A stretch of DNA of 37,180 nucleotides, taken from assembly GCA_964415045.1 (NCBI GenBank), contig CAYPZL010000032.1, forward strand, positions 1-37,180, read 5' to 3'. Shown here piece after piece: positions 25,801-33,049 of this stretch. A program made the position numbers and the translations under genes. Position 1 is the first letter of the stretch. Each line of letters starts with the position of its first letter. The notes under the pieces are model-generated. The model was not told where the DNA came from. It searched no databases and worked only from the letters and a program-made list of their open reading frames with translations. This DNA is from CAYPZL01 sp964415045. GTDB taxonomy: Bacteria; Planctomycetota; Phycisphaerae; Sedimentisphaerales; Anaerobacaceae.

Positions 25801-26228
25801 CGGCCCGACGGGCTTTTCATCCGCGAGCGATAGAGCACGTGCTTTCCGTCGGGATACCACTCGACGACCGCATCGCTGGCCGAGTGATGCGTCAGCCGCC
25901 GCGGAATTCCGCCGCGGGCCGAGACGACGTAGACGTCGGTGTTGCCGTCGTAGTTGCCGCTGAAGGCGATCAGCGCGCCGTCGGGCGAGAACTTGGGGAA
26001 CATCTCGCGGCCCTTGGGCGAGCTGAGCCGCCGGGCCGTGCCCCCGGTCTTCGGCACCGTCCACAGATCGCCGGCGTAGACGAAGACGATCTGCTCGGCG
26101 CTGACGTCGGGAAAACGCAGCATGCGCGCGTCCGGCATGTGCAGTAGGTCGTCGGCCGCGATGCCGGCCGAGACGCCCCAGAACAACAGAACAACCACAA
26201 GCGTCGATGTGATCCGTGTCGTATTCAT
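22839..26228 (-). CDS. Tricorn-type S41 protease with charged interdomain linker
   Basis: The 1129-residue product has a signal peptide (TLVVVLLFWGVSAGIAA) and the tricorn layout. Two beta-propeller regions contain repeated FSPDG, WSPDGK and LTYAK blades (about 30-540), followed by the C1 domain, a PDZ domain (VNEGDYLLAVNGRPLD, near 860) and the C2 protease domain. The expected catalytic residues can be placed: Ser-His in NVSHAYVGGG (about 789), nucleophile Ser in NQWAGSGGD (about 1012) and Glu in WDVEGYGV (about 1071). Tricorn-like proteins cut peptides passed through the propellers. The export signal puts this one outside the cytoplasm. An almost purely Lys/Glu/Asp linker (about 546-611) joins propeller and protease parts. 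GAGGGG precedes the ATG. It heads a minus-strand peptide-utilisation series. Confidence 0.94.
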   Translation of the reverse strand: MNTTRITSTLVVVLLFWGVSAGIAADDLLHMPDARMLRFPDVSAEQIVFVYAGDLWTVPKTGGTARRLSSPKGREMFPKFSPDGALIAFSGNYDGNTDVYVVSARGGIPRRLTHHSASDAVVEWYPDGKHVLYRSRMKSPSGRFNQFFKQSIEGGMPETLPLFYGELASFSPDGTRIAFQFISRESRNWKRYRGGMASDLWLYDFINNTSEKFTDFPGTDAVPMWREDTIYFLSDRDENQKLNIWAYDLRTKQTRQVTKFTEYDVKWPSLGPDAIVFENGGALHLLDLASGASQALEIKVPADLPHVRTELKDVSGRIGSFSLSPSGKRALFEARGEIFTVPAKHGSPRDLTNTSGVAERYPAWSPDGKHVAYFSDRSGEYELTLRPGNGKGDEKQITEGGSVYRYDCVWSPDSKKIAFSDKTGSLYVADVNSGKIEFVDKDEWGRMQSYSFSPDSRWLTYAKNGANRHGNIMIYDANDGTVRQVTSDYYDDHQPVFDAEGKYLFFRSNRAFNPVYGDLDETWIYPNTTQIFAVTLKADEPSPLAPRSDEEEVKEEKEEKKEEEKAEDADDNGAADSDDEDKDAEKAKDEKNDEADEKAKKDKKDKDVEPVEIDFAGFEGRVVKLPMRAGNIGRLHAVKGKLLFIRYLPAGARKPGEPGGTLLYYDLKEREEKTVIDKIDAYNVSADGKKIIYKARSTYGIIDVAANKKVGDGKIASGSLKAWIDPQQEWRQIFHEAWRIQRDFFYDPYMHGVDWEAMRKRYEVLLPYIVDREDLNYIIGEMIAELNVSHAYVGGGDMEGPERLNVGLLGCDFELDRDNDAYRIAKIYAAGKWDAEPRSPLRAPGIDVNEGDYLLAVNGRPLDTSKDPWAAFQGLAGQVVTLTVGRTPDPNDANDILIEPVSSESRLRNLAWVEGNRRKVEEATQGRVGYIYVPNTGTQGQNELVRQFLAQWNKDALIIDERFNSGGQYSDRFIELLNRPTLGYVSRRDHRDLRAPAVSNPGPKVMLINQWAGSGGDLFPYLFRKTGLGPLVGKRTWGGVVGMFGNPGLIDGGYMSSPNAGCWFPECGWDVEGYGVAPDYEVENEPHELVAGRDPQLETAIAVVLKLLEKNPPERPKKPPYPDRSPNAN

Positions 26229-26273
26229 ATCACCCCTCGAATTCGCAGAAACCCATTCCTGATTGCCCGCCGC

Positions 26274-26302
26274 ATCCTATCAGCTTCAAAGACCCAAATC
26301 AA
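26274..26302 (-). promoter_or_regulatory. Candidate promoter of the tricorn-type protease gene
   Basis: On the minus strand TTGATT (26297-26302) and TAGGAT (26274-26279) are separated by exactly 17 bp, 45 bp before the ATG at 26228. Each hexamer matches four of six bases of the general sigma-70-type consensus. It lies back to back with a plus-strand candidate at 26331-26359. Confidence 0.4.
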
Positions 26303-26330
26303 GACAAAGCCCCGGACGCGCGATTTCTCT

Positions 26331-26359
26331 TTGATACCGCCGTCCCGACCTTGTACCAT
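26331..26359 (+). promoter_or_regulatory. Candidate promoter of the POT transporter gene
   Basis: TTGATA (26331-26336) and TACCAT (26354-26359) lie 17 bp apart, 54 bp before the ATG at 26414. The -35 matches five of six and the -10 four of six consensus positions. It diverges from the tricorn candidate promoter, so the two genes could share control. Confidence 0.4.
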
Positions 26360-26413
26360 AGCGGCCGAATCGGTAGAGACCGGTGATCGATTGTCGATAG
26401 CGCAAGGACGATT

Positions 26414-27772
26414 ATGGCCAAACGAGAGTATCTGACCGCACCGCTGCCTTCGAGCAAGATGCCCGCCGGCATTCCTTTTATTCTCGCCAACGAAGCGGGG
26501 GAACGCTTCGCCTTCTACGGGATGAGCTCCATCCTCGTGGTCTTCATGACCAAGTACCTGATGGGCAGCGGCGGCACCCTGGCGGTCATGGAAGATGAGC
26601 CGGCCAAGGAATGGTTCCACCTCTTCACCGCGGCGGTCTACTTCACCCCCCTGATCGGGGCGCTGCTGTCGGACCTGTGGCTGGGCAAGTACCGGACCAT
26701 CGTAGCCTTCTCCGTGGTGTACTGCGTGGGCCTGGGTCTGCTGGTGTGGGACCAGACGCGCCTCGGCCTGGCCGGCGGGCTCATCCTGATCGCCTTAGGC
26801 TCCGGGATCATCAAGCCCTGCGTCTCGGCCAACGTAGGCGATCAGTTCGGCCAGCAGAACAAGCACCTGCTATCGAAGATGTATAGCTGGTTCTACTTCT
26901 CCATCAACGTCGGCGCCTGCATCTCCATGCTCGCCTGCCCCTGGCTGCTGGACAAGTTCGGCCCGCGCGTCGGCTTCGGCGTGCCGGCGGCGCTAATGGT
27001 CTTCGCCACCGTCGCCTTTGTCATGGGTAGATGGAAATACGTTCACATTCCAGCAGCGGGCAGGAAGGTTATCGACGAGGTGCTGGATAAGGCAGTCTTG
27101 AAGATTCTGGCCCGCCTGTGCGTGATCTACGTGTTCGTCGCCATGTTCTTCGCCCTGTTCTACCAGTCGCAGTCGGCCTGGATCCTGCAAGCTGAGAATA
27201 TGAATCTCAAGTGGCTGGGCATCACCTGGCTGCCCGCCCAGGTCCAGTTCGTCAACTCCCTGTACCTGCTGCCGATGATTCCGCTGTTCACCTACGTGAT
27301 GTATCCGCTCATCAGCAAGGTGTTCCCGTTGACGCCGCTGCGCAAGATCGGGCTCGGCATGTTCGTGACCGCCGTCTGTTTCGTCGTGCCCGCCTGGGTC
27401 GAGATCGAGATCGCCCGAGGCGGCAAGCCCAGCATTGGCTGGCAGTTCTTCGCCTACATCCTCCTGACCGCCGGCGAGATCCTCGCTTCCATCCCTTTGC
27501 TGGAGTTTTCCTACACGCAAGCTCCGAAGAGGCTCAAGACCTTCGTGATGAGCCTCTACCTGCTGTCGATCTCGTTAGGCAACGTCTTCTCGGCGATCGT
27601 GAACCACTTCATTCAGAACGAGGACGGTTCCAGCAAGCTGCCGGGGGCGAGCTACTACTGGTTCTTCGCCATTGCGATGCTCGTGACGCTGGCTTTGTAC
27701 ATTCCGGTAGCCATGCGTTTCCCGGTCAGGGAATATATCCAGGATGAAGCCCCGGCCGAGTCCCGGGAGTGA
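26414..27772 (+). CDS. POT/PTR-family proton-dependent peptide transporter
   Basis: This 452-residue inner-membrane protein is a major-facilitator transporter of the POT family, which imports di- and tripeptides with protons. The family signature ExxERF appears near residue 30 as NEAGERFAFYGM, and the second PTR2-type signature is seen in YSWFYFSINVGA. About 12 hydrophobic segments are present, and LEFSYTQAPKRLKTFVMSLY in the second half is also family-typical. AAGGA precedes the ATG at 26414. It is transcribed away from the tricorn-type protease gene, so products of extracytoplasmic proteolysis are its natural substrates. Length is slightly below many POT members but complete. Confidence 0.95.
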   Translation: MAKREYLTAPLPSSKMPAGIPFILANEAGERFAFYGMSSILVVFMTKYLMGSGGTLAVMEDEPAKEWFHLFTAAVYFTPLIGALLSDLWLGKYRTIVAFSVVYCVGLGLLVWDQTRLGLAGGLILIALGSGIIKPCVSANVGDQFGQQNKHLLSKMYSWFYFSINVGACISMLACPWLLDKFGPRVGFGVPAALMVFATVAFVMGRWKYVHIPAAGRKVIDEVLDKAVLKILARLCVIYVFVAMFFALFYQSQSAWILQAENMNLKWLGITWLPAQVQFVNSLYLLPMIPLFTYVMYPLISKVFPLTPLRKIGLGMFVTAVCFVVPAWVEIEIARGGKPSIGWQFFAYILLTAGEILASIPLLEFSYTQAPKRLKTFVMSLYLLSISLGNVFSAIVNHFIQNEDGSSKLPGASYYWFFAIAMLVTLALYIPVAMRFPVREYIQDEAPAESRE

Positions 27773-27844
27773 CCCGGCCACCTGCAAGGCAACGTAACGC
27801 AGTGCGGCGCGGACGCCGTCCTGACACACAGGCGCCGTCTCGGG

Positions 27845-28816
27845 CTAATTTTCGGGCAGCAGGTCGATGTCTTCTTTTTGCAGAAGCTGGATGATCTCGG
27901 CCTTGGTCGGCAGCGCCTCGATCGCGCCGAATTTCGTACAGACCAGCGCCCCGGCGGCGGAGGCGAACTTGACTCCCTCGCGAATGTCGTCTTTGACCGC
28001 ACAGTAGGCGGCCAGCGCGCCGGCGAAGGCGTCGCCGCTGCCGGTATGGTCCACCAGGTCGATGTTGAAAGCGGGGACGTGGTCGGCGCCGCTGCGATCG
28101 ACCACCATGCAGCCGCGACGGCCCATGGTAATGACCGCGCAGCGGGCGCCACGAGCGACAAGGTCCGAGCCGATCATTTTGGCCGTGCGAATGCTGGCGG
28201 CGGATTGGTCGGTAATATCGGCGGCCTCATAGAGGTTGGGAATCAGCGTGTCGGCCGAGAAATACTCATGCGGCAGGTCGCCGCTGTGCTGCGGCTGAGC
28301 CATCGGCCGCGCCGGGTTGAACACCACTTTCGTCCCGTGCAGGCTCGCACACCGCAGCGCCGCCACAATCGCATCCTGCGGCAGACAGCCGTGGACCAAG
28401 CAAATATCGGCTCGGGCGATGACCTGCTCGGCCATCTCGATGTCCCCCGGCTGCAACGCGCTGTTGGCCCCGGCGTGATAACAGCAGGCGTTTTCCCCTT
28501 CGGCGTTGACCAGGGTGACCACCACGCCGGTGCTCTTGGCTTCGGCGATGAAGACGTATTCGGTGTCGACCTGGTATCGGGCCAGGTTCTTGAAGGCCAT
28601 CTGCGCGAAGGCGTCGCCGCCGACCTTGCCAACGAGATGGACCTCGCATCCGCACAACGCCGCCTGCACCGCCTCGGTGGGGCCGGGCCCGGCTACCGTG
28701 CAGGACAGGGCCGAGCCGGTGCACGTCCGGCCGGCAACGGGGATCTGGCCGCACTTGATCGCCACGTCAACGTATGTGCCCCCGACCACTACTACTTTCG
28801 GAATCCGTTCCGTCAT
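27845..28816 (-). CDS. PfkB/ribokinase-family carbohydrate kinase
   Basis: The 323-residue cytoplasmic kinase should phosphorylate a sugar or nucleoside using ATP. The N-terminus VVVVGGTYVDVAIKC and the C-terminal signature HTGSGDAFAGALAAY, with the catalytic Asp near residue 262, are typical of the PfkB family. The N-terminal glycine-rich motif reads TVAGPGPTEAVQAALCG instead of the usual GGKGANQAVAAARLG, which suggests a substrate unlike ribose. The substrate cannot be assigned. GAGGATAGAA precedes the ATG. A candidate promoter lies at 28849-28877. It converges on the POT gene with 72 bp between stops. Confidence 0.92.
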   Translation of the reverse strand: MTERIPKVVVVGGTYVDVAIKCGQIPVAGRTCTGSALSCTVAGPGPTEAVQAALCGCEVHLVGKVGGDAFAQMAFKNLARYQVDTEYVFIAEAKSTGVVVTLVNAEGENACCYHAGANSALQPGDIEMAEQVIARADICLVHGCLPQDAIVAALRCASLHGTKVVFNPARPMAQPQHSGDLPHEYFSADTLIPNLYEAADITDQSAASIRTAKMIGSDLVARGARCAVITMGRRGCMVVDRSGADHVPAFNIDLVDHTGSGDAFAGALAAYCAVKDDIREGVKFASAAGALVCTKFGAIEALPTKAEIIQLLQKEDIDLLPEN

Positions 28817-28848
28817 TTCTATCCTCAGACCTTCTTCTTATCGCCGCC

Positions 28849-28877
28849 AGTATAGTACGCTGGCCCGAAGAAAACAA
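28849..28877 (-). promoter_or_regulatory. Candidate promoter of the PfkB-family kinase gene
   Basis: On the minus strand TTGTTT (28872-28877) and TATACT (28849-28854) are 17 bp apart, 32 bp before the ATG at 28816. The -10 matches five of six consensus bases and the -35 three of six. Confidence 0.45.
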
Positions 28878-28922
28878 AGGTTTTTCCGGACGAAGACAAG
28901 ACTTTCTCGAAGGCGGGTCCGT

Positions 28923-29276
28923 TCAGGGGGTCTGCCGCAGGAGCCAGTGCTCGATCACCGAGACGATGTATTCGACTTCGTCGTCCGACAGCGCCCGGCC
29001 CCGGGCAATGCCGTGCCACTTCTCCAGGCACCCCCGGCAGCAGGTGGCGGTGGCGTGCTGGGCGATGAACGCGGGGTGGTTCTTCATCGGGGTCTGCCGC
29101 CCGTCGTTGGCGATCTGCGCCGGCGCCAGGCGCTGCGTGACGAAGTCGCGAGCGTGCGCGAGGATCGTGTCCAGCCCTTTCTGCTCTAAGTACGCCGCCT
29201 CCCGGCCGCGAAGCCGAAACCGGCTGCGAAACTTCGACCGCCCCAGCGCCGCAAACAACTCCTCGATATCACGCAT
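28923..29276 (-). CDS. DUF4186-family protein
   Basis: This 117-residue protein matches the DUF4186 pattern as I remember it: an N-terminal SKFRSRFRLRGREAAYLEQK, then LAPAQIANDGRQTPMKNHPA, FIAQHATATCCRGCLEKWHG and a C-terminal helix. The CC-x2-C with nearby His residues (QHATATCCRGCLEKWH) suggests metal binding or redox chemistry, but the family's function is unknown. It starts 19 bp after the SagB-type gene on the same strand, so the two are probably co-transcribed. No signal peptide is present. Confidence 0.88.
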   Translation of the reverse strand: MRDIEELFAALGRSKFRSRFRLRGREAAYLEQKGLDTILAHARDFVTQRLAPAQIANDGRQTPMKNHPAFIAQHATATCCRGCLEKWHGIARGRALSDDEVEYIVSVIEHWLLRQTP

Positions 29277-29295
29277 CGCCGCCCCCGTCCGTTCC

Positions 29296-30021
29296 TCAGG
29301 CCGGGACGCCCACGACCGACATGTACACCACGCTCTCCTCCACGCCGTCGACGCCGACGATCCTGTTGACCTCGTCGTCGAACAGCGCGCCGATCTGGCA
29401 CGAGCCTAACTCCAGGCTGACCGCCGCCAGCGCCAGGTTCTGGGCGATGTGGCCGGCGTCGAGGTAGATGTAACGATAGGCCCGCTGGTCGTACTTGCAC
29501 TTGGAGCGCTCGAAGATGGCGGTCCAGACGAAGACGGCCGAGGCGGTTGCGCACATGCCCTGGCCCAGCGCCGCGGCGGTAATCGCCTCGCGAAAATCGC
29601 CGGTGCGGAGCTGTTCGAGCTCGTGATTGCGAATCCCGTAATGGTAGACGCCGGGCTCGAGCTTCCGTACGGCATTGGCAACGATATACGTCTCGATCGG
29701 GTACAGCGCCCCGGCCGACGGGGCCGTGCGAAATTCGTACCCGTGGTCGGCCCGATGAACGCCCGTGGAGGCCCAGATCAGGTAGCCCAACTGGCCCATG
29801 CTGATCGGCGTGCCGTTGTACTTGCGGACGCTGCGGCGCTCGTCGAGCGCCCGGTCCAGCGACATGGGCCGGCTCGGGTCGAACGAAGGCAGCACCACCC
29901 GCACGTTCTCGGGGTAGGTCTTGTACGGCTCCGGGCGCTCCTTTCGGTGCACCCCCCCACCCATCAGCTTGTTCGGCGCGTATTTCGTCTCCTCTTGAAA
30001 CCGGTCCCCTATGTCGCTCAT
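29296..30021 (-). CDS. SagB/ThcOx-type nitroreductase-family dehydrogenase
   Basis: The 241-residue flavoprotein-like enzyme belongs to the SagB/ThcOx branch of the nitroreductase superfamily. Visible signatures are RRSVRKYNGTPIS (FMN phosphate site), TAPSAGALYPIETYIV, GVYHYGIRNHELEQL and LDAGHIAQNLALAA. Some relatives oxidise azolines in thiazole/oxazole-modified peptides; others have unknown substrates. No YcaO cyclodehydratase or precursor peptide is seen in the window, so a peptide-modification role is not supported here. The ATG at 30021 has a GGGTGG ribosome site about six bases upstream; a GTG three codons earlier is less likely. It is followed by the DUF4186 gene. Confidence 0.92.
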   Translation of the reverse strand: MSDIGDRFQEETKYAPNKLMGGGVHRKERPEPYKTYPENVRVVLPSFDPSRPMSLDRALDERRSVRKYNGTPISMGQLGYLIWASTGVHRADHGYEFRTAPSAGALYPIETYIVANAVRKLEPGVYHYGIRNHELEQLRTGDFREAITAAALGQGMCATASAVFVWTAIFERSKCKYDQRAYRYIYLDAGHIAQNLALAAVSLELGSCQIGALFDDEVNRIVGVDGVEESVVYMSVVGVPA

Positions 30022-30275
30022 GCGGTCCACCCCCTACTTCAATCCCGTCCGTTCTTGTTATGCGATGCCCGTTCGGCATCCAGGCTTTTGACCCGTCCCT
30101 CAGCCATGGGGACCACGCCGGGTCCATCATCGCACGAAACCGCCCAAATGCAAGCGAAAAGCATCGAGCCGGCCTCCGGCTTTCGAACTCCGGCAGACTG
30201 CTCTTGCCTTTTCTGCTCGATAAAGCCTACAATGACGAAGCTCGCGATGGATACGTGTCAAGGAGGACGAAAGAG

Positions 30276-31145
30276 ATGCTTTCGCAAAAAGGTGCAGTCC
30301 CGCACGAGGCAGGCACGTTCTTCGGCCTCTGGGCCCCCAATGCCACCGCCGTCTTTGTAACCGGCACGTTCAACGACTGGTCCCCAACCAGCCATCCTCT
30401 CGCTCCGCAGGACGAGGGGTGGTGGTCCGCGGACATCACCGGCGTCAAGCCGGGCGATGAATATCGCTTCCGCATCGTCGCCGGTGAGACGGAGCTGTCC
30501 AGGATCGATCCCTACGCCCGGCGCCTGACAAGCTCCGTCGGCAACGCGATCGTGCCGCGGCCCATCGCGGCGGCGGACACGGCCTCATTCACACCGCCGG
30601 CCTTGAACGAGACGGTCATCTACGAGTTGCACATCGGCACGTTCGGCCGGGCCACCGAGCCGGGACCGAGCGATCTTGAAGACGCGGTCGAGAAGCTCGC
30701 CTACCTCAAGGAACTCGGCATCAACGCCATCGAAGTCATGCCGCTGAGCGAGTTTCCCGGCGGCTTCTCCTGGGGCTACAACCCGTCGCACATCTTCAGC
30801 GTCGAGAGCGACTACGGCACCCCCCGCTCCTTTCGCGACTTCGTCAACCACGACGACAAGGTGATCGCGTATCATCGCTGGGACCAGGGCGGCCCCGGCG
30901 ACAGCGTGATCGTCGTGGCGAATTTCTCCGCCCGGCAGCACACGGACTACGAGATCGGCGTCCCGGCCGGCGGACCGTGGAACGTGCGCTTCAACAGCGA
31001 CCGCAAGATCTACGACCCTGACTTCGGCGACGTCGGTGCAGCCGCAATCACCGCCCGGAACGAGCCGCGCGACGGCCTGCCCGCCCAGGCCGCTGTCTCC
31101 CTCGCTCCCTACAACACCCTGATCCTCTCCCAGGACCCGGCTTGA
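30276..31145 (+). CDS. Branching-enzyme-like GH13 protein lacking the catalytic barrel (internal in-frame deletion)
   Basis: The 289-residue product has a CBM48 N-terminal domain (FFGLWAPNATAVFVTGTFND, about 10-95) and the start of a GH13 barrel (VIYELHIGTFGR; LGINAIEVMPLSEF; SWGYNPSHIFSVESDYG). At about residue 190 it jumps directly from SFRDFVN to HDDKVIAYHRWDQGGPG, which belongs to the C-terminal all-beta domain of full-length branching-type enzymes. Roughly 350-400 residues with every catalytic acid are missing, yet the frame is intact. It probably cannot hydrolyse or branch glucan; it might still bind alpha-glucan, be a decaying pseudogene, or reflect an assembly collapse. AGGAGG lies nine bases before the ATG at 30276. 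Confidence 0.85.
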   Translation: MLSQKGAVPHEAGTFFGLWAPNATAVFVTGTFNDWSPTSHPLAPQDEGWWSADITGVKPGDEYRFRIVAGETELSRIDPYARRLTSSVGNAIVPRPIAAADTASFTPPALNETVIYELHIGTFGRATEPGPSDLEDAVEKLAYLKELGINAIEVMPLSEFPGGFSWGYNPSHIFSVESDYGTPRSFRDFVNHDDKVIAYHRWDQGGPGDSVIVVANFSARQHTDYEIGVPAGGPWNVRFNSDRKIYDPDFGDVGAAAITARNEPRDGLPAQAAVSLAPYNTLILSQDPA

Positions 31146-31273
31146 GATAAGACCCCCAAGACAATCTCCTGAAACCCCGCCCCATTTGTGGACGGCAAGA
31201 AGGCCCGAATCCCGTCGCCGACTGCCAACATGGCACCGGGAATCTGAGAGAATCTGTACCGTATCACTCCCGA

Positions 31274-33022
31274 TCATTTCGTCGCGGTATCCCGCACGTG
31301 CGTGTCGTAGCGATAGCGGTATCGTCCGCCCGGTGCGCTGTCGCCGTTGATGTAAGCGTCCAGAATGTCGCCGGGACGCTGCGTGTTGTCGATCCATTTG
31401 AATTCGACGGCGAAACGATCTCCCTGGATTCCAAGCATCTTCCTGGGGATGGCCATATGCATTTGATTTCCTTCGACGCGATAAGGAACCTGCCCCACAG
31501 GCTTCCATTCCCAGCCCCCCGTGCACACCTCGATGAACGCCGTTTGCGGTCCGGGCGTGCGACGGTTCACCAGGAAATTGAACCCCTCCCAGTCCGGCCC
31601 GGCGGTCCCTTTGACGTCGATCAGCAGCCACATCCAGTTCGGATCCGTGCGGGGCGTGATGTCCTTGTCCGTCCGAACGTAGAAGTAGAGATTCTCCCGG
31701 TCACGAGTCAACTTGAGCACACGAAAATCGTTTCGGCCCGATTGGACGCGGTAGTGATTGTCGCCACATCCCGCGAAATCGCGTGGGCGCGTGTCGAGGC
31801 CATGATCGCTGTATCCCGGCGTCACATCGTCCCACTGTCCGAAAGGACCCGACACATCGATGGTCCTGCCTCCGGGCACGGGGGAAGGCGACGGTATCCC
31901 CTTGAACCGCCGAATATTTCCCGCCATCTGCATGTAGTAGTTGTCGCCGTAGCCGCCTTTCATCATCTCGACGTCCCGGCTGAACTCGAGATTGAACTGG
32001 TCGCAGAAGATGGCCGGTCCTTCCGTTTTGTTCAGTTGCATGGCGATCCACTCGTTCCAGCCCGTAATGAAGACCACCTCCGGATCCAGTTCCAAAGCGC
32101 GCCGCCACTGCTCCTCGAAGTTCAGGCCGTACTTGTACGCCTGGGGCCGGTCATCCACACGACCGTCGTGGAAACTTCGCCCGCGGGCCCGCCCGGTGCT
32201 CATCATCTCCACCCGACCGGTGTCCTGATGCAGGTTCTGGCCCACCGAGACATTGACCTGCTCGGGCCGGCACGGGTCCTCATCGTATGAGTAGACCTGC
32301 GGATACGTCGCCTCCCAATGCCAGGCGTTGTGCGTGTTGACCTGCTCGAAGGGCCAGTGGGCCTTGCGCAGCGTGAAGAAGCTCGCCACCTCGTCCGATG
32401 CCTCGGCGGGATCGCACAGCAGAAGTGGCTTGCCCTTGAAGCGAAACCAGAGCTCGGGATAGAGCCCGGGTTTGTAGAGCCGCTCGTAAATCTTCTGTGC
32501 GGTCCGGCCGGCCTGGGTGTTTACCATGAACGCGATCTGCGGGACGTGCTCGCCGAGCTGACGCTGCTCTTCGAACACCTCACAGAGCTGCATGACCACG
32601 TTTTCATAGATCAGCGCATTGGTCGTGTCGAAGATCAGAAAATCGACGCCGGCATCCGAGAGCAGCGCCGCGTGCCGCCGCAACACCCACGGGTCTTCGC
32701 TGCGGTAGTAACCGAACAAGGGCTCGCCCCAGAAGTGAAAAGCATGGATGGGCCCCCACGGGGGCGACGCATTCGTGGCACGCGCCTCCGGATGCTCCCG
32801 CAGGATCTGCGAGTTGTCATACACGCGATCGAGTTTGAGCCAGAGAAAATAGAAGACCCCCACGTACCGGTCCTGCCGGAACGAACGCACCTCGGACGCG
32901 CCGGGCACCGACCGCCCCAGAGCATCCGTGCCGTACAGCGCCGGCGGGGCATAACTCTGCGCAACAACCGTGCCGGCAAGCAACAGTGACAGACACAACC
33001 CAGGGCTGACAATCGTTTTCAA
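31274..33022 (-). CDS. Secreted GH71/GH99-like glycosidase with C-terminal CBM9-like domain
   Basis: The 582-residue product begins at a TTG (33022) with GGGAGG six bases upstream, giving the signal peptide MKTIVSPGLCLSLLLAG...VVAQS. Residues about 40-370 form a barrel like GH71/GH99 and related planctomycete enzymes: YVGVFYFLWLKLD, WGEPLFGYYRSEDPWVLRRH, LLSDAGVDFLIFDTTNA and VVFITGWNEW. The last 180 residues (LKLTRDRENLYFYVRTD; MWLLIDVKG) resemble a CBM9-type sugar-binding domain. GH99 enzymes act on alpha-mannan; the substrate here is unknown. It is the last gene of a four-gene operon and starts 27 bp after the URO-D-family gene, so its sugar product is probably handled by those genes. Confidence 0.78.
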   Translation of the reverse strand: MKTIVSPGLCLSLLLAGTVVAQSYAPPALYGTDALGRSVPGASEVRSFRQDRYVGVFYFLWLKLDRVYDNSQILREHPEARATNASPPWGPIHAFHFWGEPLFGYYRSEDPWVLRRHAALLSDAGVDFLIFDTTNALIYENVVMQLCEVFEEQRQLGEHVPQIAFMVNTQAGRTAQKIYERLYKPGLYPELWFRFKGKPLLLCDPAEASDEVASFFTLRKAHWPFEQVNTHNAWHWEATYPQVYSYDEDPCRPEQVNVSVGQNLHQDTGRVEMMSTGRARGRSFHDGRVDDRPQAYKYGLNFEEQWRRALELDPEVVFITGWNEWIAMQLNKTEGPAIFCDQFNLEFSRDVEMMKGGYGDNYYMQMAGNIRRFKGIPSPSPVPGGRTIDVSGPFGQWDDVTPGYSDHGLDTRPRDFAGCGDNHYRVQSGRNDFRVLKLTRDRENLYFYVRTDKDITPRTDPNWMWLLIDVKGTAGPDWEGFNFLVNRRTPGPQTAFIEVCTGGWEWKPVGQVPYRVEGNQMHMAIPRKMLGIQGDRFAVEFKWIDNTQRPGDILDAYINGDSAPGGRYRYRYDTHVRDTATK

Positions 33023-33049
33023 TGCCTTCCTCCCGTTCAAATATTCCAG

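Noticed and set aside
29296..30021. SagB-type gene as part of a thiazole/oxazole-modified peptide cluster
   Set aside because: No YcaO cyclodehydratase, precursor peptide or dedicated exporter was found in the window.
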